NCBI RefSeq assembly: GCF_001591505.1
Contig: NZ_BCVA01000025.1
Location: forward strand, 20,703 to 84,702
Source: Neobacillus niacini NBRC 15566
GTDB lineage: Bacteria; Bacillota; Bacilli; Bacillales; Cytobacillaceae
Reading direction: 5' to 3'
DNA length: 64,000 bases
Made by a program: the position numbers and the translations under genes. Of this stretch, positions 18,001 to 26,451 are shown piece after piece. The notes beneath the pieces are model-generated. The model made no database searches. It had not been told where the DNA came from and saw only the letters and a program-made list of their open reading frames with translations. Positions within the stretch are counted from its first letter, which is position 1; every line of letters begins with the position of its first letter.

Positions 18001-18030
18001 CGTTAATCTAAAAGGATTAACGCTTTTTGT
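18001..18030. terminator. Bidirectional terminator between convergent genes
   Basis: The stem GCGTTAATC/GATTAACGC with a 6-nt loop precedes TTTTT on the + strand and serves the NUDIX gene. It may also stop the convergent DUF1398 gene. Confidence 0.75.
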
Positions 18031-18043
18031 GAGCTTTTCGCAT

Positions 18044-18427
18044 CTATAGTTGCAGCGGTTCTACAATTTGTTCGCCTTTGATACCAGCGTAAGTAGCCTT
18101 TTTTTCAATAATATCCACGTTATAGGTTGTAACTCCTGCAGCAGCCAGCTCTCTAAGAAAGTCTAAAAAGGGAAGTGTAATGTTGGCGATGGCTTGTTTT
18201 GCCTGGTCTCTATTAAAATCATTCGAAATGACGAATTCCACTTGAGGGTCTGTTTTAACTTCTGAGTGCTCGCCCTTGTATGCAGCCTGACCCGTAGCAA
18301 CATTGATATCGTATCGAACGACCCCAATTTGAGATAATTCCTCCAAAAATTCAACGAAGCTTGTTTTTCCTGTACTTCTTCTTTCAATAATCTTATGTAA
18401 CTCATTTTTCGTTAGATTATCATTCAT
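18044..18427 (-). CDS. DUF1398 family protein
   Basis: The 127-aa cytoplasmic protein has two similar halves, each with a helix followed by an 'L..L...GV..Y.V' strand (ELSQIGVVRYDIN and ELAAAGVTTYNVD), as in the DUF1398/YbcV family. The function is unknown. GGGAGG precedes the ATG. It lies downstream of thrS and array C on the same strand but is separated by the thrS terminator. Confidence 0.75.
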   Translation of the reverse strand: MNDNLTKNELHKIIERRSTGKTSFVEFLEELSQIGVVRYDINVATGQAAYKGEHSEVKTDPQVEFVISNDFNRDQAKQAIANITLPFLDFLRELAAAGVTTYNVDIIEKKATYAGIKGEQIVEPLQL

Positions 18428-18533
18428 GATCGTTCCTCCCTCTGGGGTTTCTGCATATTTTTACCCAAAAGCAGGCTCTTATGCTTATGTGAGTAAATCC
18501 AAAAGGACATGAGGATGGAAAATATAATAGATG

Positions 18534-18689
18534 GAGAATCGTACCCGTGTGGTGAAATTTTAAGTAAAAAGAGTAACGATACTCGGAGTATCATGCCCAT
18601 GTGGGGGAGTTTTAAGAGAATAGGGTAACGATACTGGGAGAATCATGCCCGCACGGTGAAAATTTAAGGGAAAAAGGTAATAAAAATGG
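18534..18689. repeat. 52-bp tandem repeat array C (3 units)
   Basis: Three units begin at 18534, 18586 and 18638, exactly 52 bp apart. The common core is GAG(A/T)ATC(A/G)T(A/G)CCC, then GGTGAAATTTTAAG and GGGTAACGATACTGG. At the unit junction GATACTC-GGAGTATC forms an inverted pair. A weak fourth unit may precede at about 18482. The array lies between thrS and the DUF1398 gene. Confidence 0.8.
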
Positions 18690-18718
18690 CCCAAAAGAAT
18701 TAGAATTCTTTTGGGCTG
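18688..18718 (-). terminator. Terminator of thrS
   Basis: On the minus strand the stem AGCCCAAAAGAAT/ATTCTTTTGGGC with a short loop is followed by an ATTTTTA run. It lies 10 bp after the thrS stop. Confidence 0.85.
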
Positions 18719-18727
18719 AAGGATATT

Positions 18728-19939
18728 TTACCTAATAAGGTTCATTTCTTCCATGAACAGTTCAATAATTGCTTCAACGCTCATCACGCCAACGTTTCCT
18801 GCTTTTTTCTTTCTTACCGCTAAGCAATGGTTCTCGACCTCTTTATCGCCAATTACAAACATATACGGAATCTTTTGTTTTTCAGCCTCTCTAATTTTCA
18901 ATCCCATCTTCTCATTTCTGTAATCGGCTTCCACTCGGATCCCTGCTGATTCCAGTTGGGACTTCACTTGTTCTGCAAAAACAGAATGTGAATCAGCAAT
19001 AGGGATTACTTTTGCCTGAACCGGTGACAGCCAAAGTGGAAAGTCGCCGCCATAATGTTCAATTAAGATGGCCATAAAACGCTCCACTGAACCATATATG
19101 GCTCGATGAATCATAACCGGTTGATGAAGGTTATTATCTTCACCAACATATGAACAATTAAACTTTTCCGGCATTAAAAAATCCAATTGAACTGTACCGC
19201 ATTGCCAGCTTCTCCCGAGTGAATCGAGAATGTGAAAATCAATTTTTGGACCATAAAATGCGCCATCACCAGGATTTAACTGGTAGTTAATACCTTTCTT
19301 TTTTAAAACTGATTCCAACGCTGCTTCTGCTTGATCCCAAATTACTTCGGCTCCCATGTATTCATCTGGTCGAGTAGAAAGTTCTACCTTATAGTCAAAA
19401 CCAAAATGGGAGTAAAACTCATCCACTAAATCAAGGACTTTATCAATTTCAGGCTCAATCTGGTCAACTGTGACAAATAAATGCGCGTCATCTTGAGTAA
19501 AGGAACGAACCCGTAAAAGTCCATTTAAAGAACCTGATAGTTCATGCCTGTGCACTAATCCTAGCTCAGCAAAACGAATCGGCAATTCTCGATAGCTTCG
19601 CCGTTTGCTGTTGAAAATTAAGATTGCCCCAGGACAACTCATGGGCTTAATCGCATAATTTTGGTTATCGACATTACTGAAGTACATATTTTCGTGGTAA
19701 TGATCCCAGTGGCCCGATTGTTCCCAAAGTTCCTGTTTCATCATAATAGGTGTTTTAATTTCCTGATAACCAGCCTTTTTGTGTTTTTTCCTCCATAGAT
19801 TTTCAAGTTCATTCCGGACTACCATTCCGTTTGGTAAGAAAAATGGCATCCCTGGCGCCTCTTCCATGGAAGTGAATAATTCTAACTCCTGACCTAACTT
19901 CCTATGGTTTCTTAGCTCTGCTTCTGATTGAATAGACAT
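18728..19939 (-). CDS. Short threonyl-tRNA synthetase lacking TGS and editing domains
   Basis: The 403-aa protein begins at the point where a usual ~640-aa ThrRS catalytic domain starts (HRKLGQELELF, then MPFFLPNGM). The class II core is complete: motif 2 region RFAELGLVHRHE and motif 3 YGSVERF. The zinc ligands Cys102, His153 and His278 have the same spacing as in full-length enzymes. The C-terminal 100 residues form the anticodon-binding domain (VIPIADSH). The ribosome site CCTCC (minus AGGAGG) precedes the ATG, and T-boxes lie directly upstream, so this is a genuine short gene and not a truncation. It cannot clear Ser-tRNAThr itself and presumably relies on a full-length paralogue elsewhere. 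Confidence 0.9.
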   Translation of the reverse strand: MSIQSEAELRNHRKLGQELELFTSMEEAPGMPFFLPNGMVVRNELENLWRKKHKKAGYQEIKTPIMMKQELWEQSGHWDHYHENMYFSNVDNQNYAIKPMSCPGAILIFNSKRRSYRELPIRFAELGLVHRHELSGSLNGLLRVRSFTQDDAHLFVTVDQIEPEIDKVLDLVDEFYSHFGFDYKVELSTRPDEYMGAEVIWDQAEAALESVLKKKGINYQLNPGDGAFYGPKIDFHILDSLGRSWQCGTVQLDFLMPEKFNCSYVGEDNNLHQPVMIHRAIYGSVERFMAILIEHYGGDFPLWLSPVQAKVIPIADSHSVFAEQVKSQLESAGIRVEADYRNEKMGLKIREAEKQKIPYMFVIGDKEVENHCLAVRKKKAGNVGVMSVEAIIELFMEEMNLIR

Positions 19940-19968
19940 GTGAATTCCTCCTAAAGTTTAAGTTATAT

Positions 19969-20216
19969 AAAAAAAAAGACCACACTCTTCCCAGCAAATA
20001 GGGACGAGTGTGGTCGTGGTACCACCCTAATTCCGTAAAGTATTAGCCACCTTACGCTCAAAAAGATAACGGATTATCCGATTATAGATACTTAGATTTC
20101 CCTATAATAGCTCCAAGGTGGTAAATCATTCACTTTTCTTCAGGGCTTTCAGCCGGTGACCCTGTTCTCTGGTAAAGAAAATGTACGAATGATTCATGTC
20201 CTTTTCAACGCTGGAT
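19969..20216 (-). promoter_or_regulatory. T-box riboswitch 3 (promoter-distal) of the thrS leader
   Basis: Read on the minus strand this shows stem I with an AGAGA motif, the specifier segment TTTACCACCTTGGAGC offering an ACC threonine codon, the T-box core AGGGTGGTACCACG, and a terminator hairpin ACCACACTC.../GAGTGTGGT with nine T. Uncharged tRNAThr would stabilise the antiterminator and allow readthrough into thrS. The discriminator-pairing base in UGGN is U. Confidence 0.93.
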
Positions 20217-20289
20217 TGTATAATTTTTTAGATTAATAATGCTTTGTTTAATTTCATTGTTGATTTAGTAGTACACTGGTGTAATTGGT

Positions 20290-20500
20290 CAATGAAGGAC
20301 AAATCGGAAGGGTTCCCAATGGGATTTGTCTTTCATAAGTATGATGATAGACAAATCATTAGATTCCTTAAAGAGATTTGTCCTTCATAAGCCCGATGAA
20401 AGACAAATCATAAGATTCTTTAAGGAGATTAGTCCTTCATAAGCCCGATGAAAGACAAATCATAAGATTCCTTAATAAGATTAGTCCTTCATAATGTATT
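20290..20500. repeat. 52-bp tandem repeat array D within the thrS leader (4 units)
   Basis: GACAAATC occurs at 20298, 20350, 20402 and 20454, and its inverse GATTTGTC/GATTAGTC at 20323, 20375, 20427 and 20479. Both series step exactly 52 bp, with the arms alternating every 25-27 bp. The array lies between T-boxes 3 and 2, so it is transcribed as part of the leader RNA. It shares its arms with array F at 47.8-48.1 kb. Confidence 0.88.
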
Positions 20501-20536
20501 TTCGTGTGAAATCCACCACCTGTTTTTAACAAAGTA

Positions 20537-20781
20537 ATAAAAAAGACCACACTCTTCCCAGCAATAGGGACGAGTGTGGTCGTGGTACCACCCTAATTCC
20601 GTAAAGTATAGACTACCTTACGCTCAAAAAGATAACGGATTACCCGATTATAGGTACTATGATTCCCCATAATAGCTCCAAGGTGGTAAATCATTCACTT
20701 TTCTACAGGGCTTTCAGCCGGTGACCCTGCTCTCTGGTAAAGAAAAAGTACGAATGATTCATGTCCTCTTCAACGCTGGAC
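20537..20781 (-). promoter_or_regulatory. T-box riboswitch 2 (middle) of the thrS leader
   Basis: This is a near-copy of T-box 3: same stem I start, AGAGCAGGG in place of AGAGAACAGGG, ACC specifier region, T-box core AGGGTGGTACCACG, and terminator stem with T tract at 20537. The discriminator-pairing base is U. It must be read through before T-box 3. Confidence 0.93.
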
Positions 20782-20795
20782 TATTAATTTTAAAT

Positions 20796-21030
20796 AAAAA
20801 AGACCACACTCTTCCCAAAAGTAGGGACGAGTGTGGTCGTGGTGCCACCCTAATTCCGTAAGTAAACTTACGCTCAAAAAGATAACGGATTTACCGATTA
20901 TAGATACTGTGATTCCCCATAATAGCTCCAAGGTGGTAAATCAATTCGTTTTTCTTCAGGGCTTTCAGCCGGTGACCCTGTTCTCTGGAAAAGAAAGTTT
21001 ACGAATGATTCATGTCCTTTTCATTGCCTG
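20796..21030 (-). promoter_or_regulatory. T-box riboswitch 1 (promoter-proximal) of the thrS leader
   Basis: This is the third, shortest copy. The T-box core reads AGGGTGGCACCACG, so the discriminator-pairing base is C, unlike U in the other two. The stretch between the conserved GCGTAAG and the core is shortened by about 9 nt. ACC specifier, AGAGAACAGGG and terminator with T tract are all present. Confidence 0.9.
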
Positions 21031-21054
21031 AATTTGTAAATGAATATTGATGAA

Positions 21055-21083
21055 ATTTTAATATGATTTTTTCAAGTGGTCAA
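21055..21083 (-). promoter_or_regulatory. Predicted sigma-A promoter of the thrS leader
   Basis: On the minus strand TTGACC (21083-21078) and TAAAAT (21060-21055) are separated by exactly 17 bp. This places transcription start near 21048, just ahead of T-box 1. Confidence 0.7.
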
Positions 21084-21106
21084 TAGGAAAATGCCTATTT
21101 TTGTAA

Positions 21107-23668
21107 TTAATTATCTATTCTTTCCCACATACCCATTAATAATTCAGCTTTATGTGATAAGTTTAGTCTAGCATGATCAGAAATGTTAGCTGTGTTTCGG
21201 CTATGATTAAGTTCAGATTGGTATTGCTCAATAAATTTCAATGCCTGAACTACAGAACCTTTTTCCAAGTGGTGTTCTGCTTGTCTAAGTGAATTTTCTA
21301 GTTTGGCAACTAGCGGTCCAGTCAATTCTCCGTTGGCTTGATATTCAGACATCGCTCCCGCTAATACTGACAACACACCAGGTGTTGAAAAGTTTGGAAC
21401 AGGGACATTTGCCCAGTTTGTATCTGAGCCAAAGTAGAAGCTTGTATACGATGGCTGATTATAAGTGGTACTTTGTCTTGCTACTTCCGCACGATATTGA
21501 ACATCATGCATAAGCGTATACAATTTATGGTTTGTCACCTCAGTACTCGTATAAATACGAATGGCTGAACTATCAGCGGTTCTTACTAACAGTTCTTCTC
21601 TCCAGTCTCCGAAAATATCTGCCACTAAACTTGGGTTACCCTTTGTTCCGTTATTCGTTCTAGTATCCGTAGAAGTTAGGACTCTGCTTTTTTGCCAATC
21701 GTCAATCGTAGGCGTATTATTGCCCGATCCATTCACAATTTGTGTGGTCATGTCGGCAGCCCATTTAATATTCATATTCGTCCCAGGAGCATTCGCAGAA
21801 ATCCGTTTTCCATCTGCAGTCCATAATCCAACTGCCCAAGTTTCTAAACCAGGTTTCGCGGGATCCACGTCACCAACCATTCCGCGGCCAGTATCCTTGC
21901 CGGTATAGCCCCCATAAATGATTTCTCCGGTTTTTGCATCTCGTAATGAATAACCATACGGTGCCCATGCTCCGCCTTCGTGAACCATAAAGATTTCCAG
22001 TCCCGGCCTGTTCGGATCAATATCCGTTACATGCATGGCATCGCCATGCCCAAGTCTTGCTGTGGTACCAGGTGCTGCACTTTCTGCAGGCATAGTACCC
22101 ATTGAACTGTATAACAAGGAGCCATCATCATCAATGGTGGCACTGCCGTATACAATTTCTTGTTTGCCGTCGCCATCCACATCTGCAGCACTCAGGGAGT
22201 GTGCACCTTGTGTGGTAAGAGTGCCATATTCCGGATCAGTTCCGTCTCTGCCATGCGGGCCATCATTAAATGGATTGGTCATGGGTGTCCAACCGCTGTC
22301 AATTGCCCAATTTTCCTTAAGGTTTTCCCCATCCCAGCTATATGTAACGAGATTGGATCTAGTGTAATATCCACGTGCAAATACCGCATATGGTTTATCA
22401 CCATCAAGGTAAGCGACATTTGCTAGGAAACGGTCGACACGGTTGCCTGGTTCAATTCTAGCCATCGCATAGTCACCCCACATGAGACCATCATCATGTC
22501 GAGCCGGTTTATAATCAATCGTATCCATTTCTTCGCCTGTTGCCCCATTAAATACCGTTAAATACTCTGGGCCTTCTAAAATAAATCCTTCGAAAGCCCG
22601 TAAATTATTTCGGGCACTTCGAGAAGGTGCATAGACATCCATGAAATAGTTTGTTAGTTTCTCAGCATCTTCTTTTGATAATGGATAGCTATATTGTTTA
22701 TCCATACCAAATGCCTCTTCTAGTGTGCTTGGCCAATTTCCATTTACTACTTCTTCATGCTGATGCCAGCCCATAAACATGTTAACGACATGATTATAAT
22801 AATCTTCGCTGCTCATCCGGTAGTCATCTTCATTACTATATCCAGCAACGATGTCCTTTTGCGGAAGGGTAATAAATTCTTCCGATACAACATTTCCATT
22901 CTTATCAAACTTCATAACCTTAGTCCCAGGAGCCGTTTTGAACATAATTTCGGATTTGCCGTCACCATCAAAATCATAAACTAAGAACTGTGTATAGTGT
23001 GCGCCAGAGCGAATATTTACGCCTAAATCTATCCTATATAATAGAGTTCCATCAGATTTATAACAATCAATATAAGTGTTGCCAGTGTATCCTACTTGGG
23101 AAACGTCTTTGGAATTGGAAGGATCCCACTTAACAAAATACTCATATTGCCCGTCTCCATCAACATCTCCAACACTCATATCATTGGCTGAATAGGTATA
23201 GCTTTCACCAGCAGGAGTTACTCCATCTGCTGGCTTTTGCAGCTGTAAATCAACATAGCCTTGCTTCCAAGGTGAGATGGAAGCACTTTGATCAAGCTCC
23301 TTTCCGTTTAAAACAGAGCGAACATAATAGTGTGAATCCGATTTACCATCCGGATCAACAAAGTTAGTGCTGTCTTCTACCGTGCTAATCAATTTACCAT
23401 CTCGGTAGACATTGAAGTTTACGCCAGTTAATCCAGTTTCAGAGTAACCTGTCAATTCATTTGCTAATAATCTCCAGCTTAGGAAGACACCTTGTGATGT
23501 TGGTGCCGCAACTAAGCCTCTGTCAAGGTACTCTAATTGAATGCCTGGGAGATTACTAGTGACTTTGATTTTCTGAGTTTCGCCAGCAGATACACCTGAT
23601 ACACCTGTTAAGAGCAGGGGAAAAACGAGTGCGGTAGAAAGGACTTTTTTCGTAAATTTTTTCTTCAA
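21107..23668 (-). CDS. Secreted rhamnogalacturonan endolyase, PL11, with C-terminal FIMAH domain
   Basis: The TTG start has GGAGGA upstream. An Sec signal peptide (KKKFTKK then a hydrophobic run ending VSAG) gives secretion. The body is a PL11 lyase of YesW/YesX type: EYLDRGLVA near the N-terminus, then calcium-binding propeller repeats such as GDVDGDGQYEYFVKWDPSNS, DFDGDGKSE and AADVDGDGKQE. The last ~75 residues (GPLVAKLENSLRQAEHHL onward) form a helical FIMAH-type domain absent from the ~620-aa B. subtilis YesW. It cleaves rhamnogalacturonan I backbones outside the cell by beta-elimination. It is divergent from the GH105 gene and probably under CcpA control (site at 23700). Confidence 0.93.
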   Translation of the reverse strand: MKKKFTKKVLSTALVFPLLLTGVSGVSAGETQKIKVTSNLPGIQLEYLDRGLVAAPTSQGVFLSWRLLANELTGYSETGLTGVNFNVYRDGKLISTVEDSTNFVDPDGKSDSHYYVRSVLNGKELDQSASISPWKQGYVDLQLQKPADGVTPAGESYTYSANDMSVGDVDGDGQYEYFVKWDPSNSKDVSQVGYTGNTYIDCYKSDGTLLYRIDLGVNIRSGAHYTQFLVYDFDGDGKSEIMFKTAPGTKVMKFDKNGNVVSEEFITLPQKDIVAGYSNEDDYRMSSEDYYNHVVNMFMGWHQHEEVVNGNWPSTLEEAFGMDKQYSYPLSKEDAEKLTNYFMDVYAPSRSARNNLRAFEGFILEGPEYLTVFNGATGEEMDTIDYKPARHDDGLMWGDYAMARIEPGNRVDRFLANVAYLDGDKPYAVFARGYYTRSNLVTYSWDGENLKENWAIDSGWTPMTNPFNDGPHGRDGTDPEYGTLTTQGAHSLSAADVDGDGKQEIVYGSATIDDDGSLLYSSMGTMPAESAAPGTTARLGHGDAMHVTDIDPNRPGLEIFMVHEGGAWAPYGYSLRDAKTGEIIYGGYTGKDTGRGMVGDVDPAKPGLETWAVGLWTADGKRISANAPGTNMNIKWAADMTTQIVNGSGNNTPTIDDWQKSRVLTSTDTRTNNGTKGNPSLVADIFGDWREELLVRTADSSAIRIYTSTEVTNHKLYTLMHDVQYRAEVARQSTTYNQPSYTSFYFGSDTNWANVPVPNFSTPGVLSVLAGAMSEYQANGELTGPLVAKLENSLRQAEHHLEKGSVVQALKFIEQYQSELNHSRNTANISDHARLNLSHKAELLMGMWERIDN

Positions 23669-24003
23669 ATGTGGTTTCCTCCTTATTTTTGTTTGACTAT
23701 GAACACGCTTACAATGAAATTGTATTTTAAATATTCTGAACGATAAATTTAATAATCAGTTCTTTTTAATAAAAAAACAGTGCTATCTAGTAACAAAAAT
23801 TGCAGTTTAAGTCTATTAACACAGCCCAAAAGACCTATTACTCTGCTATTACGATGAGAATCAGCTCAAAAATAACGAAATCACTGTTTTTTAATAAATA
23901 AAAACTGAATTTTAAATTAAATCCTAAAAATAGTTGAAATATAATGAAACAGTATATACTAGGAATCTTTTAAAATGTGTTAGCCGCGAGGAGGAAATCA
24001 TAG
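23669..24003. promoter_or_regulatory. Divergent promoter region between PL11 and GH105 genes, with cre-like site
   Basis: This 335-bp AT-rich gap holds no gene. TGAACACGCTTACA at 23700-23713 fits the CcpA cre consensus with one mismatch and lies 32 bp upstream of the lyase start. On the + strand TTGAAA (23934) and TATACT (23955) are possible promoter elements, though the 15-bp spacing is short. GAGGAGG at 23988 serves the GH105 gene. Confidence 0.55.
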
Positions 24004-25089
24004 ATGCATAGACAAGAAATCGAACAGAAAATTGAGCTCCTAATTGATAACTTAATAAACCTAAATGATCCAGATGGGAAATATGCGATCCCCCTTGCAG
24101 ATGGAAGGAAAATTGATAATAAGAGTTTTAACTATTGGGAATGGACAGCGGGTGTCGGCCTTTATGGAATGATGAAATATTATAAATTAACCAAAAAGGA
24201 AGAAGTATTAAAGATTATTGTCAAATGGTTTGATGATCAATTTAAAGAACCTCCTGTCGAAAAAAATGTTAACACGATGGTACAAATGTTAACGCTTGCA
24301 TATTTGTATGAAGAAACAGGGAATCCCACCTACCTTCCATATTTAGAAACCTGGGGTGACTGGCTGTATCACGATATGCCAAGAACCAAGGATGGCGGAA
24401 TCCAGCATGTTGTTTTTGGAAATGAAAATTACCAGCAATTATGGGATGACACCTTAATGATGAGTGTTCTGCCATTAACGAAAATTGGTTTATTACTAAA
24501 TAAGCCGAAATATGTGGAAGAGGCAAAGAAGCAATTTTTAATACATATTAAATATTTATTTGATAAGAAAACTGGATTGTGGTTCCATGGGTGGACGTTT
24601 GAAGGAAATCATAACTTTGCGGAAGCGTTGTGGGGACGCGGGAACTCATGGATTACGATTGCCATCCCTGAATTTTTAGATTTAGTAGAACTTCCGGAGA
24701 ATGACCCGGTGCGACAAGTGTTGATCGATACTCTCGAAAGACAATTAGAAGCATTGGTCTCATGCCAAAATGAAAACGGTTTATGGCATACCCTGCTGCT
24801 CGATCCAACCTCCTATGTGGAGGCATCCTGTACAGCTGGTTTTGCTTTTGGAACATTAAGAGCAGTTCGTAAACGCTATGTGGAAAAGAAATACAGTGAT
24901 ATGGGCTTAAAGGCGATACAGGCGGTGATTGAAAATATTAATGAAACTGGTGAACTACAGCTTGTTTCTGCTGGAACAGCGATGGGGGAAACACAAGAAT
25001 TTTACAAACAAATTCCTGTCACAGCTATGCCGTATGGACAATCAATGGCGATACTCTCATTAGTCGAGTACTTATATCACAGAATATAA
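24004..25089 (+). CDS. Unsaturated rhamnogalacturonyl hydrolase, GH105 (YteR/YesR-like)
   Basis: The 361-aa cytoplasmic protein has no signal peptide and shows the (alpha/alpha)6-barrel pattern of GH88/GH105: NYWEWTAGVGLYGM, QLWDDTLMMSVLPL (the DD-T region holding the general acid Asp), WGRGNSW and ASCTAGFAFG. It removes the unsaturated galacturonyl residue from oligosaccharides made by the PL11 lyase. It is the first gene of the + strand rhamnogalacturonan operon. A second, divergent family member lies at 26893. Confidence 0.9.
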   Translation: MHRQEIEQKIELLIDNLINLNDPDGKYAIPLADGRKIDNKSFNYWEWTAGVGLYGMMKYYKLTKKEEVLKIIVKWFDDQFKEPPVEKNVNTMVQMLTLAYLYEETGNPTYLPYLETWGDWLYHDMPRTKDGGIQHVVFGNENYQQLWDDTLMMSVLPLTKIGLLLNKPKYVEEAKKQFLIHIKYLFDKKTGLWFHGWTFEGNHNFAEALWGRGNSWITIAIPEFLDLVELPENDPVRQVLIDTLERQLEALVSCQNENGLWHTLLLDPTSYVEASCTAGFAFGTLRAVRKRYVEKKYSDMGLKAIQAVIENINETGELQLVSAGTAMGETQEFYKQIPVTAMPYGQSMAILSLVEYLYHRI

Positions 25090-25130
25090 GAATATCTTAT
25101 AAAAAAGAGAGCAGTAATGGGGGGAAGACA

Positions 25131-26450
25131 ATGAATAAAATAGTTGTTTGTGGATTAAGTAATCGAGCATTAGGAATGTTTATTCATTCTATTGTGAATC
25201 AATTTGGTTCCCATAACCAAATTGTAGGTGTCCTAGACAGCGATTCAAGGAGAATTGAAATTTGTAAGGATAGTTTCGAAGAATTAAAGTCTGTTCCCGC
25301 ATATCATCCAGACCAGTTTCAGCAAATGATTGATGAGACAAATCCTGATACCGTGATTGTGACAAGCCGAGACGATACGCATGTCGATTATATATTACTA
25401 GGATTAGAGAATGACTTAACTGTAATAACAGAAAAACCAATGGTGACAAAAGCAGATGATGCTAGAAGAGTAGTAGAAGCAGAAAAGAATAGTAAGGGAA
25501 AAGTAATTGTCGCCTTTAACTATCGTTATAATCCGTTTCACCGAAAAATAAAAGAACTGATACTAGAAGGGAAAATTGGCAGAGTCACGTCGGTTGATTT
25601 GAATTGGTATATTGATACCTTTCATGGCGCCAGCTACTTTAAACGGTGGAACCGCAACCGGAATTTTTCAGGCGGATTATCAATTCATAAGTCGACACAC
25701 CATTTTGACCTAGTCAATTGGTGGATCGATCAGAATCCTGAAGAAGTGTTTGCCTATGGAGCCTTAAATTACTTCGGTAAAGACGGGGAATTTAATCCAA
25801 GCCCAAATGACAATCGTTATTGTAGTACATGCGATGAGAAGCTATCATGTGCATACTATATGCGCTGGTCGAACCGCAGAAATAATTTAGCCGTTAAAGA
25901 TGACCACATTAAAGCGGATAGCATAGAAAAGTCAGCTCAAAATTATACCCATTATCGTCCTGATTCTTGTATCTTTGACCACGAAATTGAAATCGAAGAT
26001 ACGTATGTAGCGACTGTTAAATATGATAAAGGTGCATTCTTAAGCTATTCCGTGAATTTTTCACTTCCATATGAAGGCTATCGTTTAGCCATCAACGGAA
26101 CGAAAGGAAGAATTGAAACCACTGAATTTCACGAACCTAGCCGAATTCCATTTTCTGTTCCAGAACAAACCATTGAGTTCTTTCCGTTGTTTGGCGGGGC
26201 AAAAGAGACCATTCAAGTTCTCCAAACTGGAGGGGGACACGGAGGCGGCGACCCTGTGTTGTTAGAGGACCTTTTCATGGGAGTCGATCAGACACGCTCT
26301 TACTCCATTTTAGCAGGTGCAGAGGCAGGAGCATACTCCATTGCAGTAGGTGAGGGTGTATGGCGTTCTGTTAAAGAAAATAAGCCAATGAAGATCAAGG
26401 AATTATTGAAAAGTAACGTAGATTTTTCTATGCAAAAGGCTGTTTTTTGA
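25131..26450 (+). CDS. Gfo/Idh/MocA family oxidoreductase with a cysteine-rich insert
   Basis: The 439-aa protein has an N-terminal Rossmann domain (VCGLSNRALG), the conserved EKPM at about residue 104, and a C-terminal alpha/beta domain with FNYRYNPFHRK. Around residues 235-285 an insert carries CSTC, then SCAYY and DSC: four cysteines that could bind a metal. Family members oxidise or reduce sugars with NAD(P). Here a galacturonate- or rhamnose-derived substrate is likely, but this is inference. It lies 41 bp after the GH105 gene with a GGGGG ribosome site. Confidence 0.85.
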   Translation: MNKIVVCGLSNRALGMFIHSIVNQFGSHNQIVGVLDSDSRRIEICKDSFEELKSVPAYHPDQFQQMIDETNPDTVIVTSRDDTHVDYILLGLENDLTVITEKPMVTKADDARRVVEAEKNSKGKVIVAFNYRYNPFHRKIKELILEGKIGRVTSVDLNWYIDTFHGASYFKRWNRNRNFSGGLSIHKSTHHFDLVNWWIDQNPEEVFAYGALNYFGKDGEFNPSPNDNRYCSTCDEKLSCAYYMRWSNRRNNLAVKDDHIKADSIEKSAQNYTHYRPDSCIFDHEIEIEDTYVATVKYDKGAFLSYSVNFSLPYEGYRLAINGTKGRIETTEFHEPSRIPFSVPEQTIEFFPLFGGAKETIQVLQTGGGHGGGDPVLLEDLFMGVDQTRSYSILAGAEAGAYSIAVGEGVWRSVKENKPMKIKELLKSNVDFSMQKAVF

Positions 26451-26451
26451 G

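Noticed and set aside
18728..19939. The short ThrRS as a pseudogene or assembly truncation
   Set aside because: The frame is intact, all zinc ligands and class II motifs are present, and a ribosome site and T-boxes lie directly before the start.
19969..21030. The triplicated leader as mobile-element repeats
   Set aside because: Each copy contains all T-box landmarks on the thrS strand (specifier, T-box core, terminator), so they are tandem riboswitches.
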